A stretch of 64,000 nt of DNA from NCBI GenBank assembly GCA_023053545.1, contig JAKZAN010000002.1, positions 852,375 through 916,374 on the forward strand. The letters are read 5' to 3'. Numbering within the stretch: position 1 is the first letter of the stretch; every line of letters starts with the position of its first letter. This stretch comes from Lepidurus packardi. Lineage: Eukaryota; Arthropoda; Branchiopoda; Notostraca; Triopsidae. Shown one piece after another: positions 30,853 through 39,911 of this stretch. Position numbers and translations under genes: made by a program. The notes under the pieces are model-generated. The model did not search any database and was not told the DNA's origin. It was given only the letters and a program-made list of their open reading frames with translations.

Positions 30853-31085
30853 TTACTTTGACATTACATAATCATCCAAATGTTTAGGAGGTTTTCTTTC
30901 ACGCTGAGAATGTGGTATCGGCATTTCCAGTGTTTTGTCCGACTTTGCTCCATGTTGCTTCTTCCGATTTTCTAATCCTTCTTGAACAGGATTTTCTTGA
31001 TCTTCAACTACTACTTGTTTTTCATTTGTTTTTCCATCTTCTTCATATAAAGCTGCTTGCTGTGGAAACGTTTGCTATCTGGATT
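30853..31085 (-). pseudogene. C-terminal fragment of a retroelement polyprotein
   Basis: The minus-strand frame ends PPKHLDDYVMSK* immediately before the polypurine tract. It contains PIPHSQRERKPP, a pattern common near polyprotein ends or in the linker after the integrase of copia- and gypsy-like elements. The position before the PPT supports its being the polyprotein end. Upstream coding sequence is lost at about 31090. Confidence 0.45.
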
Positions 31086-31299
31086 GCCCTAAACGTTGAG
31101 AGGCACAGGAAGTGATGCTCCTCGTAACACATTCACTCCAATGTAATGGCACTTTCATTGATTGCCCTGGAGAATGTTTCTCTTACTTCTAATTCAGTAC
31201 ACGGCAATCAGCTGTTTTAAAACTTCTCGTAGTAAGAAAGTTGTGCTCCAGAGCAGCCACAGGAAAATGCTAGGAATTGCTCTACTTGTATGCCCGTCT

Positions 31300-31366
31300 A
31301 GCGACCCACTTCCTATCAGTTCGCGACCCATCAGTGGGTCGCGACCCATAGTTTGGGGACCGCTGG
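31300..31366. repeat. Single hAT-type terminal inverted repeat
   Basis: GTGGGTCGCGACCCATAGTT followed by TGGGGACCGCTG ends at 31366. The reverse complement, starting CAGCGGTCCCCAAACTATGG, is typical of hAT/Charlie-type ends. No matching opposite end was found to the left, so this is a truncated or cut copy. Confidence 0.5.
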
Positions 31367-31459
31367 GTAACCAACATCAATATATAACAGAGGATATAGC
31401 AAAGGACAAGGTCAAGCTACTATGAAGGACATGCCAATCAAACCCTACGGTTAGGTCAC

Positions 31460-32240
31460 ATACCACTGCAGCTACCAAAGGCACTCTTACAAAGTGGAGT
31501 GGGCCTTTGTTCCAAAGCGGGGACTCTTAAACCTGTTTTATGTTGATACCGCGAATCAGCAGGTCTGCCGGATTCTCTTTGGATGTGCAATAATGAACAG
31601 AATGTGTCCGCTTTTCGGTTTGCCTGAGTTTGGTTCCCTTTGGCTCGTTTAAAAAACTCACAGTTCCTATCCGCTGCAGTATGTTGCTTGCTTATTACAG
31701 TTTGCACATGGCTCCTTTCCCTCTTTCTTGTTTTCGCAGATTGTCGTGGCGTGTTTTCCACCATAGTGCCCACATCTATCTCTTGATTTGCAGACAGCTG
31801 ATATGTCCAAATCTTTGACACTTATAACATCTGATGGGCCTTGGTTCAAATTGATGAACTTTTATTTTTAGGTATCCTAAGTTCAAATGGGATGGCAATT
31901 TGCCGTTTTCAAAAATAAGGTGGAAGCGGCTAGTTTCCTCTTTAACTTTTCCCCCGTTATCTAATCTTCGCTCTTTGTACAGGGCTCATACCCCGACTAA
32001 TCCTGCAAAATTATCTTCCTCGATTTCCTTTTTAGTCGCCCCGTATATGGTTACAATCCCGTGTTGCAGAAATTTAGGTTTGGTTATCCTGGCCTGAACT
32101 TTTATTTCCCCTATCTGTTTTATCTTTAGGAATCTATCCGTTTCGTCCTGATTGGTCGGGAAAACCGACAGTTCTCCTGCACGCGTTACTTTGGTTTTCA
32201 TTTATTTCATATTCAAATCTCCCACCATTTTATTAATTTT
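31460..32240 (-). pseudogene. LINE (Jockey/I-like) ORF1 relic
   Basis: The minus strand has a block (32201-31986) resembling the RRM-like part of ORF1 in Jockey/I-type elements, with RFLKIKQIGEIKVQARITKP. A cysteine-rich block follows (about 31849-31640) with CKSRDRCGHYGGKHATTICE and CANCNKQ. These are zinc knuckles of the CCHC type used by ORF1 to bind RNA. The blocks are split among frames, so several frameshifts have accumulated. No reverse transcriptase is present nearby. Confidence 0.6.
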
Positions 32241-32364
32241 GAAGGGGCTTAGTTTATCGAACCTCTCCTCATTTTTTACTGCTCGGTATGCTACTGGGCA
32301 TTTCTCCTCCACTTTTCTCTAATTCTTCCTCTGTATCCGTTTCCGTAGTCGACAGAGTTGCAGA

Positions 32365-32480
32365 TCGCTCGTTTCGAAACGAGCGCGCTCGCTCGCGCGC
32401 TCGTTGCAAAAAACATGTGCGCGCTCGCTCTCCGCTCACGATTTTTAAAAAAGAGCGCGCTCGCATTTGCGCTCGTGTAT
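32365..32480. repeat. GC-rich palindromic stretch
   Basis: GCTCGTTTCGAAACGAGC (32367-32384) is a perfect palindrome. It overlaps a second hairpin, GAGCGCGC-TCGCTC-GCGCGCTC (32381-32402). Further GCGCTCGC-like repeats follow to about 32480. It stands out against the AT-rich surroundings. Confidence 0.7.
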
Positions 32481-32614
32481 GTTTTTTTGAAAAAAAATAC
32501 AGCTATGTAAAACTATGCAAGATAAATAAGTAAATAGAACAAATAATTACGAAATATATAGAAATGGTAAGTTAACCGATAAAAAGAAGGCTTTACTTCA
32601 TTTCAATAACGAAA

Positions 32615-32895
32615 TTAACGATGAACAGAATCATTTTGAGCCTTGTTGGCGTTTCCTGTAATACAAGGGTTACATTTATACAAGAAAGTAATTGCACCAT
32701 GACTAAAATCATCCGTAGCATTTTTGGCGTTTCCATTAAGACAAGAATTAAACTCATTCAAGATAATAATTGCACCATGACCAAAATCATTTGTAGAATT
32801 TTTGGCGTTTCCCGTAAGACAAGAATTAAACTCATACAAGAAAATAATTGCACCATAACTAAAATCAATCGTAGAATTGTTTACTTCTCTCCTGA
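32615..32895. repeat. 78-bp minisatellite, about 3.5 copies
   Basis: The block TTGCACCATGACTAAAATCA and its following GTTTCC...AAGACAAGAATTAAACTCAT recur with starts at 32693, 32771 and 32849, giving a 78-bp period (26 codons). Both strands happen to be open across it, so the predicted peptides are by-products of the repeat. Confidence 0.8.
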
Positions 32896-32969
32896 CAATT
32901 ATGAAATTCGCATAAAAAAGCAGTTGCACTGCAATGCACAAAGTTATTACTGACCAGTACCGTTTCGAA

Positions 32970-33233
32970 AACTATCACAAGTTCATCACATATTTTAAAT
33001 ACTGAACTTGTAACTGATAGTACGATTTAACAGCTGTTGCCATTGATAGGCGAAGCCTACAATCAAATGCAAAACGAAAACACAGTTGAACTCCGAAGTT
33101 GTCAACCTATCCGTTGTCTAGAAGGCACACATACGTCAAAGACGATAATTTGGAATGTGATTTTGATTTTGTCAACTATCTGACTTCTCATCTGATCTTT
33201 CTTATCGGTTGACAAGAACGGAGTTCAACTGTG
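32970..33233. repeat. Two inverted-repeat pairs left of hAT-1
   Basis: AACTATCACAAGTTCA (about 32970) pairs imperfectly with TGAACTTGTAACTGATAGT (about 33004). ACAGTTGAACTCCGAAGTTG (33081 on) pairs with the reverse complement at 33208-33233 with three mismatches. They may be subterminal repeats of hAT-1 or of a small MITE. No clean ends were found. Confidence 0.5.
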
Positions 33234-33294
33234 ACTCGAAGCACTGAAGATCACTTAGGAAAATAGCTTAGAAAAGTGTGTTTACTTTTCTAAG

Positions 33295-34791
33295 TTATTT
33301 TGCTGGGTCAGAGCCCCAATTTCTGTAACAAACGTCGTTGATCTTCATAAAAGTCAGTTTCTCAAAATTTCCGTCCGAAAGGCGGGATCTCTTTGGGGCG
33401 AAAATTAACCCAGCGGTAGAAAAAAGGCGCTCGCACGCTGCTGATGATGGCAGGGCTGCATTGTGCTCCCTAAATATCACAGTTAATAATTAATAAAAAT
33501 AATGGTTACGAACCGTATTAAACAAAACTTACATGAAAATATCCTTAATGGTAGGAAAACGATCAAGTTGGTAAAAATCAGAGTCGAGATCCGCTATATC
33601 TTCCGATAGGAATCTGTCCACTTCGTCGAAGTCCATGCTCCTTCGTTTTCGGTAAGTGTCAAAAAGCCTCCTTTTCCGCTTACGAGAAGGGCTTCCGGTT
33701 TCGTCACTGTGATTACTGCTTTCTTCGTCGCTAATGGTTGCTCTGAGAAAGTACAAAACATGGAAGAATTAGTTAACTGTGAAACTTATTTAGATGTAGC
33801 CAGCTTACCTGTCAACTAATTTCCTTTTGTTAACCTCTTCCTTAAGCCGGCAGACGTCGGCGGCTTTTTCGTGATCAGAATTGATCCACACAGTCTTAAA
33901 GTGAGGATCAGTGAGGGATGCCAGGCGAAACTGATTTTCTTGGAACAAGTGGTCAAAACGACTTCGGATCGAAGTAATCAAAGCGGCAACCAAAGCTTTA
34001 CAGTGGACGATTTTTGAATCCCGGGCGAATCCCTTGTACTTGTCTAACAGGATGGTGAGTGTAGGAAGCACACAGCCAGCTGACATGTGTTCCTCGTTCT
34101 GAAAAACGTCTAGGGCTTCGGTTAGAGGTTCGAAAATCCTGATCATCTCTTTTAAAAATTCTTCATCTTGAGAACGGAGAACAGGGACTCCTTCCTTCGC
34201 GAAGACTTCCTTCAAGGCGTCGCTCTTGTTGTTAATGAAGTGTCGAACTCGCACTAGTGCGTCGTAGTACGAGTTCCATCTGGTTTTATTCGGCAGACGA
34301 ACAATAATTGCAGTTTTAGCCGAATAAAATCAGCGGAACACGTACTACGCGACTGGGCGTTCCATAATGCTTGTAGCTTCCCATCTAGTGTCCGCTTCAT
34401 TTTCTTAAAAACGGGGTTCGTTATCTTCCCGACGTCTGTTGTCGCAATTAAATTCAGAAGATGACAGTTGCAACGCATATGTGGAGGCAAAACAATCGAT
34501 TCACTCTCCGAGTCTTGTAAATCGTTTTCGTCGAATTCGGTAGGAACTTGAACCTCTTTCTGGGACAGAATGTCCGTTATGGGAACGGAAAATAGCTCTA
34601 CTTCGCCTTCTTCTTCTTCCGAGTCCTCTTCTTCCGGAACCTCTTGGGAAGAATTCTCGTTGTTGGCTTCGCCAAATACTCGGAAACTCTTTACAAAGTT
34701 TGCCCCATTGTCTGTAATGGTGCACGTAATTTTTCCGTGAATGCCAAATTCACAATGCAATGTGTCGATTGCACGAGCCAACACATCATAT
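33295..34791 (-). pseudogene. hAT-1 transposase, C-terminal segment
   Basis: The frame resumes DVLARAIDTLHCEFG and reads ITDNGANFVKSF (catalytic core), an acidic insert, LPPHMRCNCHLLNL, then TRWNSYYDALVRVRHF. A frameshift lies near 34330, between CSADFIR and PNKTRWNS. Introns with canonical ends follow: donor ACAG|GTAAGC near 33810 to acceptor TTTCTCAG near 33750, and CAT|GTAAGT near 33532 to TATTTAG near 33480. The last exon holds the dimerisation motif LPSSAACERLFSTAGLIFAP and stops at 33295. It is a pseudogene because of the frameshift and the two insertions. Confidence 0.8.
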
Positions 34792-35298
34792 TGTCACGGT
34801 TATATTTCGCATTGCTTGCTTTTCTCACGCTTTGCTAATCTTTGCAGCCAACTTAGCCCAGAGCTAAGCTGATCCCTGACCCCATGTACTGGGTTACCTA
34901 CATGGTGTCGCTTTTCGCTAAACTTCGCAGCTTAGTTAGCACGGAGCTTCGGTGATCCCTGACCCCATGTGCCGAATTGCAATCCTGCTGACGCACATGG
35001 TGTCGGATAGAGCACCGGAGCTACGTGGGATTGCATGCCCAGCTTTGGCGAAGAGTGCCAAGAAGAGTTTAGTTGGTTAGAGAGTTGAAGTACGAGAGGG
35101 CAGTCGGTTAGTGGGAGCGTAAGAGGGTAGACTCTCCTAGTAGTGTGTTAGGCAGTAGTCCTCTGCTTTTCATGTAGTGTTTTCGTCCTCTTAACTTTAC
35201 CACTGTAATTTTCCCAAATACAGTTCTGTAAATCCACCTTTCCCGAACATACTCTAATTCCTGACGGATTTGATGCCCTGTCAGATTTAGACGCGACA
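34792..35298 (+). repeat. Gypsy-1 5' LTR
   Basis: 507 bp with TG...CA ends. Inside, the block GATCCCTGACCCCATGT occurs twice (near 34872 and 34951), a short internal duplication present in both LTRs. Confidence 0.92.
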
Positions 35299-35300
35299 AT

Positions 35301-35318
35301 TGGTGCATCGACCGGGAA
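35301..35318 (+). promoter_or_regulatory. Gypsy-1 primer-binding site
   Basis: TGGTGCATCGACCGGGAA begins two bases after the LTR. It is the same 18-mer found next to the N-bearing LTRs at 5679-5696 and in units 3-9. Confidence 0.85.
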
Positions 35319-35386
35319 AGGTGGTTTGATTGGTAAAGTTAGGCTACGTGTTTTGTGTTAGAACCTAACTAGGACTTGGGGGTTTC

Positions 35387-36961
35387 ATGAGTGACACTGG
35401 GGCGATCCCGAAGACTGAGGGAATCGGTAAAGGCGTTCCTTGCCCGAATCGCCAGGGTACACGAATCCCAGGTGCCCCAACGTTGCCCCCAAGGGAGTCA
35501 TCGTTCGCCCGTTCCGTGTCGGTACGCCGTCAGCCCGGAGAGAAGCGGAAGGAAGCAGTCACTCCCTCGTGGCTCCACTCTAAAAGCGCCAAACGAGCCA
35601 TTGCTGCCTCGAGCCCACGGAAACCTACTCTGGAAGCGCAAGAGTTTCCGTGGAGCTCAGCTGACCCGTCCGAAGACGACGAAGCCGACCGCCCCCAGAA
35701 TCCGGACCCAGACCTCACCTGCTACGCCGTTCCTAGCGAGCCGGAATCCAGCCCGGAAACCCCTCGCAGGAGGTACCAGTTCTCCGCGGTACGGGAAGAG
35801 TTGGAGGCGATTGAAAGGTCGACTATTGAAGCCGGCCGTACCACCCCTTCACCGCGAAGATCCGTTGTGAGACTCGTAGACCTCCTTGCCGAGCCAAACC
35901 GCCCTACATCAACCATGGCAAACCCCGGTGCGCCCGGTAGGTTGCGGAAGGCGATGAGTGCGCCGCGGTTCGCGGGAACCCACGATGAGGACCCCCTACG
36001 CTTCTTGGCCAAGTACGAGCAGATTGCCGTTTTCAATGGATGGAGTGACCAAGATCAGCTCGAATGCTTCGGCACCAGTCTCGACGGTCTGGCAGACACG
36101 TGGTACCACAACAAATATCCCGTTGGTGTATCGTCTCCACCGTCCTGGGGAGTGTTGAAAGGCGAGTTTTGCAAATTCTTCGTCCCGCAGGGGCGGGTCT
36201 TGCGTAACACCGCCCGCCTGCAGATGCGTGTACAACACCCCGAGGAAAGTGTGAATGCATACTACCTGGATGTAATCAACATGTGCCGCGAAGTGCACCC
36301 CACCATGTCAGATTATAGCAAGCTTAACCACTTGTTTCGCGGTTTACGGCCCGCCTTGGTGGAGCCGTTATCACGCGCGAATGTGCAAACATGCGAAAAG
36401 TTTTTGGAAGAGGCGAACCTCCTGGAGTTCAGCCAGGAAAGAAGCCGGGTGTCGCAATCGTGGTGGACCAGCGTGATGAGAAACGAAGAGGCCAGTGCAA
36501 GGCAGGCCGCAATAGCCGGTGTGAACGTGTGGGGACAAGGACCCCCCACCCCTGTTGTGCCGGTTGAACCTCCAAGGCCGAGAAACGGTTCGTCGGCGGG
36601 ATCTGGTGCCCTCGAGGAGGCCGTTCAGAAACTCGCCAGTGAATTCCAGCAGTTCCGCGAAAGTTTCGCGAAACCGCCAGGTAAGGTTGGCCGTCCTTAT
36701 TCCCCAACTCGTCCCTATCCCCCCCATTCCCGCACGCATGATGGGAAACCTGTCTGCTATCGCTGTCAGAAACCAGGGCACATTGCACGTTACTGTGCCA
36801 ATCCCGAGTCCAAGGAACGTGGGCCAAACCACAAGGGAAGCGGGAAGGGAAAGGGGGATAAAGAATCTCAGAACAGGGATAAGGGTGGCAAGTCGAGATT
36901 GGATAGACCATCAGGACGGCGCTCGGATAGCGATAGAGGAGATTCGTGTTCGGAAAACTAA
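35387..36961 (+). CDS. gag: Gypsy-1 Gag
   Basis: 524 residues from the ATG at 35387. The N-terminal 180 residues are proline- and serine-rich. A retrotransposon gag domain follows (about 190-330) with RFAGTHDEDPLRFLAKYEQI and LADTWYHNKYP. The C-terminus has one CCHC zinc knuckle, CYRCQKPGHIARYC, near residue 457, and a basic tail. Gag forms the particle and the knuckle binds RNA. The frame ends TCG GAA AAC TAA. Pol is open in the -1 frame over the same bases, so pol is probably made by -1 frameshifting near 36950-36961. No damage is visible in this frame. Confidence 0.9.
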   Translation: MSDTGAIPKTEGIGKGVPCPNRQGTRIPGAPTLPPRESSFARSVSVRRQPGEKRKEAVTPSWLHSKSAKRAIAASSPRKPTLEAQEFPWSSADPSEDDEADRPQNPDPDLTCYAVPSEPESSPETPRRRYQFSAVREELEAIERSTIEAGRTTPSPRRSVVRLVDLLAEPNRPTSTMANPGAPGRLRKAMSAPRFAGTHDEDPLRFLAKYEQIAVFNGWSDQDQLECFGTSLDGLADTWYHNKYPVGVSSPPSWGVLKGEFCKFFVPQGRVLRNTARLQMRVQHPEESVNAYYLDVINMCREVHPTMSDYSKLNHLFRGLRPALVEPLSRANVQTCEKFLEEANLLEFSQERSRVSQSWWTSVMRNEEASARQAAIAGVNVWGQGPPTPVVPVEPPRPRNGSSAGSGALEEAVQKLASEFQQFRESFAKPPGKVGRPYSPTRPYPPHSRTHDGKPVCYRCQKPGHIARYCANPESKERGPNHKGSGKGKGDKESQNRDKGGKSRLDRPSGRRSDSDRGDSCSEN

Positions 36962-38174
36962 AAAGGGCGGCTCCGGGGGGCGGAGTCGCCCAGGTCATTG
37001 AGATCCCCCTCTTATGTGTGTTTTGTCCCAACCTCGTCAGGGAAAAGGTAGTGTGTAATGGAGTCGAAACGATAGCCATCATCGACACTGGTGCGGCCGT
37101 GAGCGTGGTTTCTGAAGACTGGGCCTTACGTACCCAGGCGCAGCGGGTAGCCTGGGAGGGACCCGAGATAGTTGTAGCAAACGGCGAGCGTGCTCAGATT
37201 CGAGGTGGTGTGAATATCGGGGTTCGACTCGCAGGGAATGAGGTATACACGAAAGCCGTTGTCTTTAACAACGGCTTGGCAGAACTGATCATAGGCAACG
37301 ATTTGCTTAGGCAATTAGGTGATGTGACCCTCCGATATAGGGATGATGGGTTTACCCTCGCAGGTCATCGGGAAAGTGAGGAAAAGCCCATCGGAGATAG
37401 CGCTAGCAACGTAATTGCACAGGCGACCTGTTGCCTAAAGAGGGTTAAAAAGAAGGACAAAACGGTAGTGGGAATGCTCAATGCCACCGAGCTAGATGGA
37501 ACCAGGGAAACTAGAGCCGATCGAAAGCCGAGTGTACGGGGACGAGTGGAGCTGCCAATTATCCTTTCCAACGAGGAAAATAAAATAACTGGGATAGTAG
37601 AAATCCACGAGGAACGAACAGAAAAGCAAGATAGGAGAATGAAGGATCAGATGGTAGGGAAGGCAAAGAAAACTCAGAGAAGCCTTGTGCATCCCGAGAT
37701 CCTGCTGCGGGGAAGCCCTGCCACAGTACCCGTTTCAAGTTTTCAAGCACAAACTGATCTTGCAGACTGTTCGAGAATTCCTCAACAGGTGGCGCCCCTA
37801 GTCTCTCCATGTACTGACGCCCTTGCTAACGGCGTGAGTGCCCCACGGGAAGCCCCCGCAGGGCAACCCGAGATACGCCACGAGGAATGTGCACGCGATA
37901 CCGTTTGTGAGGAGGCCCTGACCTTCGTGAGGCAGATTCAGGATGTAGCTAGTGAGCTTAACACCGTGGTATGCGCGATCCAGGGACAACGGGAAATCAC
38001 CTCCCCTGGTGAGGCGCGTGTGAGCGCAAGATCTGAAAAAGGGTGTTATGGAATCCCTCTGGAGATACGGCGAGATACTGAAGAAGAGAGGCAAGAAGAG
38101 AGGCAAGAAGAGAGGGGAAGACATTCTACACCCCTCTCTCTAGTGCCACCCTTCTTGCGTTCCATGTGCATTTT

Positions 38175-38181
<7 letters not shown>
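36946..38181 (+). pseudogene. pol: Gypsy-1 Pol, first part: protease region (interrupted)
   Basis: The frame is -1 relative to gag. It begins in the overlap and carries the retropepsin motif IAIIDTGAAVSVVSEDW near 37071 and a second conserved block, ELIIGNDLLRQLGDVTL. A long charged linker follows. At 38182 the viral cDNA insertion begins. The target bases are repeated at 39869-39911, and the frame resumes in phase there (the 1730-bp shift moves the frame exactly as observed). Pol was therefore intact here when it was interrupted. Confidence 0.85.
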
Positions 38182-38222
<41 letters not shown>

Positions 38223-38379
38223 AGAAGAAAGAATTTTATTGGTTGTTGTAAGGGTGGATTAGCACCTGTTGAACAGGTTCCCGTAGGTTCTTTTACCCCC
38301 ATTACAATAACAATCTCATCGTGACTTTACTCGTTACTCCCTTTGGTCAACCACGTTTTTATCCTTCCTCGTTACTTAC

Positions 38380-39762
38380 CTACGAAATATCTTTACTGTT
38401 AATGGCCTTTATTTCATCATCGTATGTTGCAGACGCACGTGCTTCAAGCGTCTCTCCTTCAGCTGACAATGCAGTTCTTTGTTCCAGATATTTGTCTATT
38501 AAGTTCTTGATGATGGTTTTCTGCCACCCTAGGTCGTTGAACTCCATGAAAGTACGAGAATCAGTTAACGATGTTTTCCCGAGGACTTGAATGCAAATCA
38601 TTGAGCCGACTTTTGCCAGTTTCGGAAATTTAGTTGCTGCCACCTCATTCCTCTCCCGCATAGTTCCGAACCCACCGTACGGGTCAATTTTCGTATTTGG
38701 GAGTGTTAACTTTCCCAGAACAGATATAAACGACGCCCATTCATCGGGAAACAAACCGTTAACCTTTTTCCATGGGAAATCCTTTACTCCTTTCATAGCT
38801 TCTACCAGTGTGATAATACTGGTCATCCCAAAAAACTTGCATTGGTTTACAAGGTTCCTAAGACCCAAGATTTCGGGAGGAGACGATTTAACTAACTCCT
38901 CGATAACATCCCGCATATACATACGGGATTTACCTTGTCCGGTGTGGGCGAAAATGGTGGAAAAAACGGTGGGGTCAGCTGGCCAAGGGATATCAGATCG
39001 GGTAAGGTTACATTGGGCCACATATTTGTCAAATTTTCGACGGTTAGAAGACCCTGAGTAAATCAACGAATACCATAAATAAAAAGTCGATGGTTTGACC
39101 CATAAAATTCGAGTTACGCGCTGATGCGCAGTTGAAGTTATTGTGAATACTGTAATATGATTGAGAATTTCGGGCAGAGGAATGAGAGCAGCCAATACAG
39201 CATCTAGATCCGCATAAACTCCACAATTTAGAGCTATATCCGAATTGGGAGGTGTTCTATCGGCTTCAGATTTTTTCGAATTGTTTAAGATCATAAGCGC
39301 CAGGTCGGACGAGATATTAGTAGGAATCACTTTGCCATTCAAAGCTCGAGCCCCGTTCTTAATCGCATTAAACATTTTTATGATGTATGTCTGGGCTTCG
39401 ATCTCGGCTAGGTAGACCATCCTATCAAAATGGACAGGACCAGTATGTTCATAGTACCAAGCTACCCCGAGCTCGGCTTCTAACGGGGTTGCACCATATG
39501 TATATACGCAATTTAGCCAGGTGTAGAAGGCTAACGCTAACGTTTGGTACAAAGTGTCCATTTTGGTAAATACCGGAATACCGAGATGATAAAGTGCAAA
39601 AGGGGTTTGAATCGCCTCCCCTATTATCATCCTTCTTAAATGCAAAGCTTTGGTCACCTGAACTGTGGCCCAGCGACCAGGAGTATAACCAGTTTCATCA
39701 GGAGTTATCTCTTCTTCCGACTCGCTTCCAGAATTTAATTCTTCGACGTTAGCCATCATCAA
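38380..39762 (-). CDS. N (EVE): Chuvirus-like nucleoprotein, endogenous copy, 460 residues intact
   Basis: The frame is uninterrupted from the ATG at 39762 (MMMANVEELNSGSESEEEIT) to TAA at 38380. The acidic N-terminus is followed by a body whose C-terminal half has FAHTGQGKSRMYMRDVIEEL, NQCKFFGMTSIITLVEAM, PYGGFGTMRERNEVAATKFP and GKTSLTDSRTFMEF. I recognise these as the conserved block of nucleoproteins of chuviruses and their endogenous relatives in arthropod genomes. Live viral N coats genomic RNA. The copy has 3' UTR and poly(A) but no intron, so it came from an mRNA. It is unrelated in sequence to the N genes in the array. The full-length frame suggests a recent capture. Family identity rests on memory of the pattern and should be searched. 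Confidence 0.7.
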   Translation of the reverse strand: MMMANVEELNSGSESEEEITPDETGYTPGRWATVQVTKALHLRRMIIGEAIQTPFALYHLGIPVFTKMDTLYQTLALAFYTWLNCVYTYGATPLEAELGVAWYYEHTGPVHFDRMVYLAEIEAQTYIIKMFNAIKNGARALNGKVIPTNISSDLALMILNNSKKSEADRTPPNSDIALNCGVYADLDAVLAALIPLPEILNHITVFTITSTAHQRVTRILWVKPSTFYLWYSLIYSGSSNRRKFDKYVAQCNLTRSDIPWPADPTVFSTIFAHTGQGKSRMYMRDVIEELVKSSPPEILGLRNLVNQCKFFGMTSIITLVEAMKGVKDFPWKKVNGLFPDEWASFISVLGKLTLPNTKIDPYGGFGTMRERNEVAATKFPKLAKVGSMICIQVLGKTSLTDSRTFMEFNDLGWQKTIIKNLIDKYLEQRTALSAEGETLEARASATYDDEIKAINSKDIS

Positions 39763-39868
39763 GACAATTTTTTAATAAATAATTTTATTTAATAATTAAT
39801 ATTTAATATTAATATTTAATAATTTTATTTAATAATTTTTATTAATAAATAATAATAGATAATTTTTT
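39763..39868 (-). other. AT-rich leader of the viral cDNA
   Basis: Upstream of the N ATG on the minus strand is about 105 bp composed almost wholly of A and T, in repeats of ATTTAATAAT type. It may be the viral 5' leader, or bases added or slipped during reverse transcription or repair. Confidence 0.5.
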
Positions 39869-39911
39869 TCTAGTGCCACCCTTCTTGCGTTCCATGTGCA
39901 TTTTTCTTTTT

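Larger units (their letters stand above)
38182..39868 (-). mobile_element. Retrocopied viral mRNA: chuvirus-like N cDNA with poly(A) tail
   Basis: On the plus strand a T-run (to 38215) is followed by antisense 3' UTR, the antisense N frame and an AT-rich leader. A 43-bp direct repeat flanks it: 38139-38181 and 39869-39911. The repeat's end, TTTTTCTTTTT, abuts the T-run. This is what target-primed reverse transcription by a LINE produces, with the T-rich nicked strand priming on an mRNA poly(A) tail. The boundary inside the T-run is ambiguous by a few bases. Confidence 0.88.

Noticed and set aside
31300-31366. A complete hAT element ending at 31366
   Set aside because: No opposite terminal repeat or 8-bp duplication was found to the left.
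32615-32953. Open frames of about 110 codons on both strands
   Set aside because: Both come from a 78-bp repeat whose length is a multiple of three.
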